Positions 46,401-58,185 of a stretch of DNA of 64,000 nucleotides are shown here, one piece after another. The DNA comes from Dipylidium caninum (taxonomy: Eukaryota; Platyhelminthes; Cestoda; Cyclophyllidea; Dipylidiidae): the NCBI GenBank assembly GCA_017562135.1, contig QEYB01001046.1, positions 1,612,001 to 1,676,000 of the forward strand, read 5' to 3'. Every line of letters begins with the position of its first letter. Position 1 is the first letter of the stretch. The position numbers were made by a program, and so were the translations under genes. The notes beneath the pieces are model-generated. The model made no database searches, was not told the DNA's origin, and worked only from the letters and a program-made list of their open reading frames with translations.

Positions 46401-49400
46401 AACAAGGGGGAGGTGGAAAATATGACGGAATTGCACTCGCCCTAAAGGTGATGCCTAATGGCGACTGTGGTGGCGAGGCTATTTGATGCGGGGAGACTGT
46501 CTTGATGATGCCCGTCTGCCTTGTGAGAAAGGAGGCGGCAAAACCCTCCGCGAATAGCAGTCAAAGCTGTTATTCCTGCCAGGCTGCTCGGGGGTTGCGT
46601 CCGCGAGGGGCATTAGTGCAAAACGATTTGGCAAGCAGGCGGCGAGGTGGCCACCTCGAGGGACGCCGAAATGCCGCTAATGAGTAGTATGGACGCCGAG
46701 TGAACTCCATTGCGCGACACGCTCTGAGCGCAGTGTGGGGTGGCCTAATAAAAGGGGAAATGATCACCGCCACACCGCGTACAAGGGCAGCATGGAGGGG
46801 GGCGGAGGCGGGAGGTTGGTTGGTTGGTGGGTTGGATGTGGAGGCATAAGCTCCAACACCTTTGAAGTTACATTCGAGTAGGTGCGGAGCCGCGTCTTGG
46901 CAGAAAAAGGTGAGCTCTTTTTGGTGGATATGCGGAAGGTAGCAAGGACTGCCAAAAGCCATTTAATTAAGCTCCATCGGTGGCTTTCGTAGCATTACGC
47001 TCCAATTTTGCGTTCTAGCGCGTTTTACTCAGAGCAGGTTGAATTACATGTGAGTGACTACGCTTGGGGTGAGATGAGCTTGGAGCGAAAATTGACAAGT
47101 ATTTTGCATAACGTCAAAGAACCTACTTCTTAAGGCGAGTATAAACTTCTCCTTTGTACCTGATGCACGAGTAAAGAGATGAAGAGAAAAATACCCGCTT
47201 AATACGGGATCTCGTCGATGACGACAAGGTGAAATTGAGGCTTATGTGCAGCCCTAAAAAATGTGGAGAAAGGGGGGTTCCGCCGACCGGCCAGAATGGC
47301 CTCAGGGCGTCCTCACCTCCTACACACCATCCAGTAAAAATGAGCCAAAGTGCTCGGGGGTCTGCGGTCGCTAGTCGTTGGATGGAAGTATGGGATTCGG
47401 GCATTAATCGGAAGACTTCACATGTGTATTCGGAGTAAACAAAGTCGGGATAGGTGGAGGAGTTGTGGGTTGTGAATTGCCGTTGATTAGTTGGTTGGGG
47501 CAGCACAATAAACGACGTCGTGTGAAGCGGTTGAGGTTTACTGCCTTCAAGTGGGCAAGTTAATGGCCCTCTACACAAGTGAACTTCAAGCAAGAACCAA
47601 GAAAGAGGACATTCTTGGCTGGGATAACTCCTCCTCTAGTGGCTCACGTTTCCACTTATTGGTTTGGCGTAAAGTATAAATTTGTCTTCACATCAAAGTG
47701 TTTTATTATTCGCCCTTTCTTCGTCGTCACCTCCTTCTTCCACACAATCTTGTCGGAATTCGCTCTGTGTGCGGCTATGAAAATAAGGCGGATTGTTGTT
47801 GTTGTTGTTGTGTTTTTACCCATGGTCACTTCGACCCGTCTTGACGTCTTCTGCTGCGATATAACTCTTTCCCTCCTGTGGAATTAGTAAGCGCTTGGGA
47901 AAAATACGTAGCGTCTTTTTAAACACGCAATTGCTCCCTATTTCTCACATCCGCCGCACCTGTTTATGTTAAGGTCAGAACAGAATGAAAATGTGGAGAA
48001 GGTTGTTGTTTATATTGTGGGGAAATTATACTGACGTTTGGCATTATTTAAATTTATGCACAGAGATTATTAGAGGTTAGGAGACAGGCTTCATGCGGGC
48101 CTTAAGCCAAGCTTGGTGCCAGGCCACCGGCAATAATCGTCGTAGGGTTTGAAAGGCCGATTTTTGATCTCACACTTCCCGTCTCGTGGAGAGGGCGGCG
48201 GTTTTGCCCCGAAGCGCCTCCAGCCAAAGGCACGTGGGCGCCACCAGCCTTGACGTCGTCAGGTGCTGGCGACTGTCACTGCCACCGGTCTGCAATCACC
48301 CTCGCATGGCGTCGAACATCCCCTTTAAATGTGACAACAACTCTTGACGTCCTGGAAAGAGCCTCGTTGATTCACTTCTCAACTTTTCCCTAATTTGACT
48401 TTCCTGTTGTGCCGCCGCTCACTTTTCTTCCGCATTTCACCGACTTTACAATGGGGCAAATCAGAAAATTCGACGCCAGTGCACAAACCGCTTGCTCATA
48501 CCAAATGAGACACTCCCAGTCTAATTGAAGTCTCGGGCATTTTGAAAATTTGGACATGCAATAGGATAGAATTTCAACGAGATGTGATCGCATTTGAGCG
48601 GAGGAAGGTGTGAAGTACATTTGAACGCGGTTTACAACGACTATTAGCCGTCATCGGCGATGAACCATGACACGCGATCTTCGCGGCAGATAAAATAAAC
48701 CAGGCCAATTTTTGTCACCGGTCACCTCGTGGTACAACTTCAACTGGGTGCAGGCATCCCTGAGGTTCTGGGGAAGAGGGACTAACGAAGGGGCAAACCA
48801 CCGGAAAAGCGCAAAACAAAGCGAGCAGAGAATGCGTGATGCCAGAGAGACATAATCGTCCGCTTAACCAGTGGGCAAAATTCCAGCTGCAGGTGGACAC
48901 ACAAGACTGCGTGCAAAAGGCGTATTTTCGCTCTCTTCCACCTCACTTTACTCGCTACACGAATGTCCCAACTGTTACTGATAGCGGATATTCGGGATTG
49001 TCGAGCCGCATCCGCCGTCACAGATAAGTGACAGGTGTTCCTTATCACTTCAGGATAACTGGGTGCCAGAATGCATGAATATGAGGCAAAGAAGGCAGAG
49101 GCTCAGCGTTTACCCTCGCATTTCTGGTCATTCACTATGGGTCAAATCAGTCAAAAAGAAAAGGAATAAGTGCGATTGGTCCGTGACAAGGGCAGACTGG
49201 TGTTACGATGCTCGTTTCGTGTTGGAAAGCGTGGAAAGTGAACAGGCTGAGAATGTTATAAAGTAGCTGCGTAATGACGCTTATTTCATGCGAAGTCAAC
49301 TGTCCGCTTCCTCGTCAGAGCATGGGCCAACAGGAGTCCACCAGCGACTGAGTAAATGACGATAGATGAGAGCGAATAGACTCACGTATCTTTTTGGGCA

Positions 49401-50890
49401 TCTCAGACAAAAAACGCTATTTCAGCAAAAACTTTTATTCCAATTACACGGTAAATGCCTGTCATTAAGCCAGAAAATTGCTCAGACCAGGTGAATTAAC
49501 GACTATTAACATTGACGATGTTCTTTTCCTAAATCGTCAGAACACATTTTCTGACAGTTAGGAAGTACTTCCACACATCCAAGCTGTCATGAGGAATCAG
49601 GAGAAGCTACTTGGGAGCAGTTGTATTTTTAGGAAACATGCATGTTTCCTTGTAATTGTCAATAGGTTTTGTCAGTCGCATCATCGATGTTTCAGGTGTC
49701 TGAACTACTGCGAATGACAAGCGACTCAGAGCGGCATGTTTTGGAGAAAGAGTAACGTGTCCGGATGACCCAATTTCTACATTGATGTAAAATGCTAGCT
49801 GCCGCAGTCTAACCCCACAACATGTGCTTTTGCGATTAAAAAAAAGATATTTTACGTCGAGGATTGTTCTTTCACTGTCAGCTGGCTCTCATAAGCGATA
49901 TTATAACAGCTCCGGCGGTTTATTTCGACAAACTAAACTTTCCAGAAAAACCTAAAAGCGACGCCCAAACAGAACATGGGACTACTCCTTGTGGAGTGAG
50001 TGCTATGCAAGAAGTCAGGGTCCAAGTAAATAGATATAAGGGGATGAGAATGTGCAAACATAAACGCTATCATAAAGCATAGACTGTTTGCAGCATTCGG
50101 AGGAAAATGTTAAGTTGGACTAAGCCTTAGCCCTGTAGCATTGTACACCCCAAGCAACTAGAAGTCAGTACTTTCGGCTGAGTACCAAATCTCTTTCAGC
50201 GGGGCTAAGGGCGCACATAAGCTTACTGATAAGGACAAGTCCGCAGCTTGACAGACATCAAAAATAAGATCCTGATTGTGGTGCTTCATCGCATTTTGTC
50301 CGCAATGGACGACAAATTAGGTATGTTAGTTTTAATTGCTGCACTCTTTAAGCCACGGGAAATTCCATACACTTTAATCTCAGACGCGTTTCAATGCAGC
50401 ACTCGTCTAGCCCATTGGACGCTTTCGCCTGCATGTTGTCTTATGAGATTAACTGATGAACATATTTTCAAACGAACTTTACAATACTACAAATTTCTTA
50501 AGATGCACTTGAGGTTTTGGCAAGCAATGACAAAGCGTTAAAGAAGTTCTCGATCACCTCTCATGTCCTTCAGTCTTAATTGACATGAAAAGTTTCTTGA
50601 AGAGGTGAGTTGCAAACTTGGTGAAATACGGAATGTACGATAAATTATTTCAACGCAGACTACTTTTGGCGGTGCGGCTTGTTGTCTCACCGTGTTTATG
50701 GGGAATATTATTTCTCCTTTCAGACACACAGCGCGGCTATCATGGCGAAAAATAAATTAGAATTTAATTTTCATATTTGTACCTCATCTGAAAGTTTCAA
50801 GATTCAAGATTTATTAAATCAAAGAATTTATCGTTTTCAAATCCCCTATTTTAAAAGAAAAGGGGACTTAGTAGGACAAAGGAAAATCTA
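43442..50890. other. Sequence upstream of the membrane-protein exon, no gene recognised
   Basis: The remaining 5' exons of the membrane-protein gene should lie here or further right, but I found none with Cys-rich character and a phase-1 donor. The longest minus-strand open frames (44067-44474 and 47123-47593) lack family features. A (CA)10 repeat lies at 45140-45159 and a (TTG)6 run at 47793-47810. A possible 66-nt plus-strand exon at 50255-50320 is too short to support. Confidence 0.45.
45140..45159. repeat. (CA)10 dinucleotide microsatellite
   Basis: Ten perfect CA units. A looser CA-rich stretch lies at about 45012-45040. Confidence 0.9.
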
Positions 50891-50899
50891 TACTATAGA

Positions 50900-52150
50900 C
50901 ATGAGGTGAAAGTAAGGACAGTAGTAAATAGATTAAGGATTCAGTTTATTTGTCCTACAACCTACATATTACACAAATTAAAAGAGTTGAGGTGGATCTA
51001 AACACACAAAAGGTGTTGCATGTTGTCAGGAAATATTAGCATCTTCAAGAAACATACAAAAAAGATGCCATAGTTAATTTTCAATAGTGTACGCGTGGAT
51101 TAAACGCAAAAAAGGAGTTCACAGCAAATAAATATTGGAAAGATGAAAATGTATGACTGTTGAAACAAAGAAAGAATGACTAAGGCTTCACATGTAAATG
51201 TTAAATTTCACTACTATTTAAAACAAGAGAAAAAAAGGTGAAGGCAAAAGAGGCATTCAAAAAGTGACTCTTTGGAGAAAGTTTACAAATATTAGACGGT
51301 AAAATATATCTCAAGCAATATACTTAAGAGTTTCATCATAAAGGCTAATAAATGAAGAACTTCTGGGTTTGCAATAAGATAACGGAAAGGCAGTATTCGA
51401 TGGAAAGTGCCATAATACCAAAGTATAAGGGCTTACCAAAAAATTAATTTACGGAGGCAATAATGTCACTATCTACTGTATCAGTATGACAGCCAAAAAG
51501 GGTGGCAGAGCTAACAGTAAGGTTAATGTAAAACGCTTACGTACGTGAGTGAAAAGCCGTGTCGACTCAAGGCTATAAAACATGTAACTTACGATTTAAC
51601 AACGATACTACACAACGCTTAAAAATTCCACTGCTAAAAGACAGCAAAAAGATGCTTGAAGAGCCCAGATAAAAGGTTGTAAAATAAAAACATGCATTAA
51701 CAGAGGCAACAGATTTGCCACTCACTTTCCACGTAACATGGAGAGAGACGAAAATTAAGGGACAAGAGAAGGATTAAAACATTGAGAGATAATCCGCAAG
51801 ACCGCGGTAGTAGAGTGAAAAACATCACCGCGACCAAAGAATATTTCAAAACATGAGCATATACTTCTAACTTGCGAGAAGGTCAAAAGTAAATTAATAG
51901 ATAAGATTAAACAAAATATTATAAAAAATTAAACTTGAATGCGTACAAGTTCAACTAGAATACAGTTTTGTAATATATTATGGTAACTAATAAAATGAGA
52001 AGATTATAGGGAAAATACACTACTGAGAAGTAAAAAAGTGACCACTACGGGAATTAAGGCTCCTGGCAACTAATCGAACACTTTTGTGGATATGTATTTC
52101 AACACATGTATTATACACAGCTAACTAAGAAAAATCAACAAAGGCAGGTT
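50900..52150. other. A-rich, strand-asymmetric stretch without open frames
   Basis: For about 1.25 kb the plus strand has clearly more A than T and more purine than pyrimidine, and it is broken by stop codons in all frames. No tandem unit is visible. The bias ends near 52150, and the next few hundred bases are instead pyrimidine-rich on the plus strand. Such a skew fits a transcribed non-coding segment, an old retroelement or a long untranslated region; I cannot choose between them. Confidence 0.45.
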
Positions 52151-52199
52151 GAAAACGCAATTTGGACAAATAACCTTCAGTGCGAATAACTTCGTGCAC

Positions 52200-53496
52200 T
52201 CTCATATTGTTATTTTCCTCAAATCTCGCCTATTACACGAACCGGGTAATTTCTCCTAAGCCAAGTCCCCTTGCATCACATCCTCTTCATTCCCCCCACG
52301 TCTGACACCCTGAATATCCCAGTAAAATTCGATTCTACTGAACTGGCCAATTGCGATCTCACGACTTCTCACAAGAATAAGCCAACTTCAAATCATCTCA
52401 GAGTTCTCCTTGCGTGAAGACCATTTTAACCAACTGCATACAACGCAACTCATCCCCAGATGCGGACGTCACCTCGTCTCGTGGCCGGTCCCTATTGACC
52501 GTTGACCTCATCGGTCGCCATCTCCCTTGGCATGTGCCAGTTCTGCATGCCGAAGAATTACGCAGCTGAGCGTTATATCCTCCTGCGGACACCTTGTTTC
52601 CACCCCCACCAATCACAGTGATACCAGCACTCCTTGTCTTGACTCTTTCTTCTCGCTCACACATCCCGCTGGGGCCGGACAGCATTGTCAGTTGCCGAGC
52701 TGCCGATCCGATACAGCATCACCTCCCGACCGGTGCGATTTTGTGGGCGATTTTGTGGGCGGTGGGTGAAACACTTCAATTACCTCGCCTCCCTCTAACA
52801 TGCGTTTACTCATTTTTGCCACCATCTACTGCTTCTGCTCTGACCGAGGCCAGAGAGCGCCTCAATCGCCTCGTCCGAAAACGGACTAATAGCTTTATGC
52901 TTTCTCCTACCTGCTATCAAAGGCAATCGCTACCTGTTTTGCATTATGAGAGTGGAAAAGGTTAAATCTCATGACACTAAATATGTAGTTACTGTGCAAA
53001 TGATCATTCGGAAATTGTTCAAAACAGTGATTTTCAATGTACCTACTCAAGAGACTCTATTCTCCTATTTTTACGCGCTTTGGGACGTCTTCTTTACATC
53101 ACCTATTCTTCCACCAATGCCCCGCATAGTCACCAATTAGCTTCTCGTTGCATGTAGCTCCGACATGCGGCCTTCGTCGCCGCATGTGTGAGACTTTTCT
53201 TGCCTTACCTCCCTTTTCGTTTCTGATTTACAGAGATTACGAAATAGATATTGTAAGTTTTTCATACATTTCGCACCATCTAGACAAATAATTCTATAAC
53301 AACTTGTAACATTTTTATGTTTTAAAATAAGTCCAAACCTTAGAATAAAAATGTTGTAAGTAAATTTATTGTTGTACATTTTAATTTAACGCTATCGAAA
53401 TTTTGTTTAATATAATCGTCTGTGTTTATCGAGTTCTTACATCATTTCACCCAATTCAAACCCTGGTTGAAGGTCACGTGCGCGGAATCCCTAACC
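52200..53496. other. Pyrimidine-rich then AT-rich sequence upstream of GLYCTK
   Basis: From 52,250 to about 52,960 the plus strand is C/T-rich with GC-rich patches and contains a 13-bp direct repeat (GCGATTTTGTGGG, twice, near 52735-52762). Frames of up to 123 codons are open on both strands but look like chance. From 53,000 it is AT-rich and leads to the GLYCTK start, so its promoter probably lies here. I see no clear TATA box or initiator. Confidence 0.45.
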
Positions 53497-56400
53497 ATGT
53501 CCGTGGTTTACGGGTTGGAGGAAATATTGGAGAAGGGCGTCGAAGCCGTCATTCCCGATCGCTTGGTGAAAATTTTGTATATAATTATTTTAGTGTATCA
53601 GCCAATAATTTAATTGAAGTTTGAGCGGTGACCAATATTTCTATTCGGAGCAGTTTGTTGACAATTTTTTTCGAATTAGTCACTCTGTCTAGCTTGCTTT
53701 CTATCGATATTTTACGGTTTTATCCTTTATTTTTTTGTCATATGTACAAACTATTTATCGATCTTCTTTATCCCCTCTCTTTCTTTGCTGCCTCTTCTTC
53801 TGTCCAAAATCAATGCCTATTTAATAAGTATACCTTATGCAGGGCCTTACAAATAATCCTATCTTACGGCAATTATATTCAAACGATGCGCATTATCTAC
53901 ATTTTGTTTAGATTGAGCATGCACTAAGTGCGACTGCCAATGGAGTTAAAATATACGATAATGAATACACTTACTCAGGTCGGCTAAATATTTTCGGTTT
54001 TGGGAAAGCAGCTATGAGCCTGGTAAAGTGAGTGACCTTATTACACATAAACGTATCCTCTAGACAAACAGTCAAGATTTTGGGCCCAAGGATTGACACT
54101 GTTGTGTGTTGTGTGCCTTATCCCACCGATCAGGAGGCGACCGACTTTCCCAAGTATGCTATTTTTCACAACGGAAAATATCTTCATAAAACTCTCGTTG
54201 ATGTCTTTCGTTTGATTCCTTAGTCTTTTCTTTAACGACCTAAAACCACCGAGTCAAACAAAACCTGAAGTGCATGTTTTCTACGGCCCCCGCAACAATG
54301 AGCCTAACAGAGAAGTCATCAAATCTTCACTGGAGATGGCCAGAATTAGTTCGAAAATGAAGACAGGTGACCTCTTGCTTGTATGCATCACTGGGGGTGG
54401 ATCATCACTACTTACTTTGCCCAGACCACTTGATCCTCACAAGTCTCCGCTTGACCCCTCGGCTACGCGTCTAAGTTTAAAGGACATCATCGAAACAACG
54501 AAAGCGCTTTCCTGCCAAGGAGCGTCTATTCAAGAGGTTTGTCTTGCCACTTATTTTATTCTAGTTACATTAATTTGTGCGAACTTAATTTTTTAAATTA
54601 ATGTATATTACTTCTTGACAAAGTGGCAAACGAGTAAATTCTTTTCATTAAACCCCGGTGAGTGTTGGTAGATTTCCATTGGAGTGTGATTTTTATTTCA
54701 GATTCTAACTACTTTTGAAATGAATCGACATAAAATCGATATCGTCTCCACTATAAGCGGTGGATATCTTAGCTCCTATTTGCAAAGCAAGTGATATTTA
54801 ATGCTTGATAACAACTCGTTTTCAAAAATAGTTTTTCGAAGCACAACTTGGCTCTGTCATTACAATTTAAGAAATAAAAGTTTTCCAGACTGAGGGCGAT
54901 ACCGGTCTGAATGAGGAGATGGTGAAGAGTGTGTACCGTGATTAAATTCAGGTGAACACTGTTCGCAGTTGTCTCGACTGCATGAAAGCGGGTGGTTTGG
55001 CGAGCTTCGCCACCCCAGCCCTGGTGGTGAGTCTTATCCTCTCCGACGTAATTGGCGATCCCGTCCGCTACATCGCCAGCGGACCAACGTACGTAAAGAC
55101 AAATAATAGCGATGACGCCTCCCTGTTCCAACGAGCCCTCACCATACTCGACAGATACGGACTTCGTGATAAGGTACGCTGTAATTCCCTCATCCAACAC
55201 CTTATCGGTTCGATTTGCAGGATTATATAGCCACAAAAGCAACATCAAAATATTTCTCCCGCCTTTTTCTATATGTTTTTACTAATTCCTCTTCCATTTA
55301 CATATTTGAATTACCAATTTTCCCTCGTAAATTTTTGTCTCTGCACTTTCGTGGTGCACAGCCGATTACTCAAGTCGTTGACAGTGAGTGGCTCCTCTGT
55401 GTTATGGTGGTTTAGGAAGAAGTAGGTGATTAAGGCTTTGCTCTTAGGAATTTCTTCAGTAAAATGAATCACTTACCCGACACAGTTTATATTATTCTCT
55501 TTTGGGATTAATTGGTGTAAAATCATAACCTTTTCCTTCTTCACGTCGGCCTTTTGGCACCCTTGGATGATTGGCAATTTTGCGTCACTTGTCTTTTTCC
55601 GTTTCGGTGCACTCAATAATTTTACATTATTTTTAAATAAACTCATCAACTTTGAAAAGTTTAATATTCCTCAAGTGACACTAACTATAGAAGGACTATT
55701 GCTTCCACGTTTTGTCGGTGATATCCGTAACAGTCTCGCTTGCTTAGGTCACTGAGTACATCCATGTCATTTAGGAATGCCTGGCACTAGTTTGTAATAC
55801 ATATTATCTAGTTATGTGGTGTAATATTGAGAGTTGATATTTTTAGTGAAAGTCTGCGATTTTGGGAGCAAAAACAACTCGAGCAGTATAAGTGACAACG
55901 TCGCCTTCTATTGCGCATATTTCCTGCTCCGTTTATTTCGTAGATTTCAGAAAAGGTGATAGATTTCCTCATAGTTCGGAGCAAAACGCGTACGATGCCG
56001 ACGGCGGTGGAACCAAGGCCAGTCAACCACGTCATTGGCAATGTCGCGATGGCTTTAAAGGCAGCTGCATATGAGGCAGCCAAGGCTAATCCGTCCTGTG
56101 TGGAGTCGAACTCTTTTGTCCTGCCCATGGACATCTTTCGCAGGACCTCTGTTGAAAGCTTCGAGTAGGTTCTCGGTCACTTGTTGTCCAATGAACCAGA
56201 CCACCATACCGATCGCGTTGTATGCACTAAGTGGGCTACTTTAAAATCAAAATCGGATTCAAACTACCTGCTCTGCCTTATTACTCGATAAAAAAAGAGA
56301 AGAGGCTAAATAACTGAAGTGGCGTTCTATTTACAGCACAGCGATAGCCTCATAATGTTCATTTTGGTTGTTTTAGTTAATTATACTAAGAAATACAACA

Positions 56401-57902
56401 TAAGTATGTTGGACAAAAACCATTTCACAAGACCAGAATGAAGAGGGAAAGTGCTGGGAGCAGAAAACATCTGTGAACTGCGACCTTTCCTTTCATGATG
56501 CGGGTGCGGAACTCGAGAGTAGACTAGTTGTCTTAATGCAACTAATTTTGACCTCTTTACTTTATTCTTTCTACTTGCCATAATCACCCTCTTAGTAAAG
56601 GCGATGTTTACTTCCGTAAGTGAGGACTTTTGCAATTACAAATTCATCCTCTGATGTGTGTAAATTTAGGGAAGGCTTCGTTATTTTCTCTCATCTCAAA
56701 GTGCAGTACTGGTCGATCACATTGAATCGTCTCACTTTGAAGTCACCTCGCTAAAGTTAAGGGTTGCGTCACCACCACAATTACTTTTTGCCTTAATGCT
56801 TTATCAAAAGTTGGCGTGTCGCCTGCATTCCGAGCTAATGGCGAATTTTTCCGTTTATCCTATCGTCAGCCCAACATATATTTTTATTCGCTTAAGATGC
56901 CTTCTGCCCATCATTCTCACCGACAAAATGGACGGTGACATGAATGAAAGAGCTGAAGCCATCGGGGGCCTGTCATGGCAGCTTCGAAAATTGATCCTGG
57001 TTTTTTTGAGGCGGCCAGAATGCACTTCGAGACACGTCTCGGAAATCATGGTATGACACCTAACTTCACTTAATTCCATTTTTATGGGCAAATGCGATAA
57101 GTTACTCCAACACTAAACGTATTTCACCGGGTCTGCACTTATTAAACTCAGTAAGATCTCGATTTGACACGCTAAGAGCCTCCGCGTTTTAAACATTCCG
57201 TGGTGCGAAATAAGACAACTATTCGATGTGCAATTTCCCTTGGCTATCGAGTCCACTTGAGCCTAATTGCAAACCAGATTTTCTGTCAGACGCTTCAAGA
57301 TTTTCCTGCTTTACTTATAGAGGGAGCGATTAAAGACAGCGCAGAAAGGTGTTACTGGTAAAAAGGAATACTATCGCGATCTCATTCACGCCTGTTACAT
57401 GGTAGCCAAAGTTGCCAGACAGCGGATCTCAGTGGAGTCGAAATGTGGCAGTCGCCTCCTCAGCGGCCTCTGTCTTCTCTTTGGCGGTGAAGCAACGGTA
57501 AAAGTGGGAGGCGAGGGAACGAATCCCCCTGACGGGCCGGTCTACGGCGGGCGCTGTAGCCACGCAGCCCTTGCCGTCGCCGTGCGATGGTTCGAACTTC
57601 ACCAAGGCCAGTCATTGCCGAAACCGCCATCCTCTGCCTCTGTCAAACTGGGCTTATACGCTCGAGCCTCTGACGGTCTGGACGGCCCAGCGGCAGTCGG
57701 CGCAGGAGCGTGGTCCACTGATGAAATGATTAGAGACGTTGGCGAGAATGAGACAGCAAGGAAGTGTCTCCTTGCCGGCGACTCGTATGGCTTCTTCATG
57801 AGAAGTGGATTTGATGCCGAGAAGGGCCATTTCTTGCCTGCACGACTGACTGGCACCAATGTCATGGACCTCTTCATGTGTGTTATCGGTGTTTATAACT
57901 GA
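53497..57902 (+). CDS. GLYCTK: D-glycerate 2-kinase (MOFRL family), complete
   Basis: This enzyme phosphorylates D-glycerate to 2-phosphoglycerate in serine and fructose breakdown. Eight exons, all in phase, are 53497-53565, 53912-54027, 54091-54153, 54224-54536, 54952-55173, 55956-56164, 56897-57050 and 57321-57902: 575 codons plus TGA (human GLYCTK has 523). Seen in order: LEKGVEAVIPDRL, NIFGFGKAAMSL, YGPRNNEPNREVI, LLLVCITGGGSSLL, the block ALVVSLILSDVIGDP then ASGPT, NHVIGNVAMAL, and a C-terminal MOFRL domain with GGEATV, SDGLDGPAAVGAGAW and LTGTNVMD. In the MOFRL region several usual motifs are changed (GGRCSH where GGRNQE is normal, and no GGT before DGLDG). The ATG at 53497 is the first in frame near the homology; an upstream start at 53422 would add 25 residues. 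I see no clear mitochondrial presequence. Confidence 0.93.
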
Positions 57903-57975
57903 AAAATCTACGAAGTCTATTCAAGCCTTGTGACTGCAACACGTATGAACAATGATCACTGTTTTCTTATTAGAT

Positions 57976-57984
57976 TTTATTAAA
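57976..57984. terminator. Overlapping poly(A) signals for convergent GLYCTK and DYNC2I2
   Basis: The nonamer TTTATTAAA contains ATTAAA on the plus strand (57979-57984, 77 bases after the GLYCTK stop) and AATAAA on the minus strand (57976-57981, about 205 bases after the DYNC2I2 stop). Both genes converge on this 283-bp gap, so one short element could serve both 3' ends. The hexamers are seen; their use is inferred. Confidence 0.45.
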
Positions 57985-58185
57985 TCGTAAACCTCTTTGC
58001 TCAATGGAAGATGTCTTCATGATAATATGAGAATCAAATATTTTGGAAGAGGCAGAACCAGTGGTGCAGACAGGATGCTCCAGACGACAAACAACACAGT
58101 AGATACTTAAGGGCACTGAATATATTAATCGAACAGGAACAATACGAATGAATAAAGTCGGTGGAGAATCGTCACACCTTCGAGA

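Noticed and set aside
47123..47593. Open frame of 156 codons as an upstream exon of the membrane protein
   Set aside because: It lacks the Cys-rich character and a phase-1 donor needed to join the exon at 43441.
50255..50320. A 66-nt plus-strand exon (phase 1 to 1, donor GTATGT)
   Set aside because: It is too short, with no partner exons or similarity.
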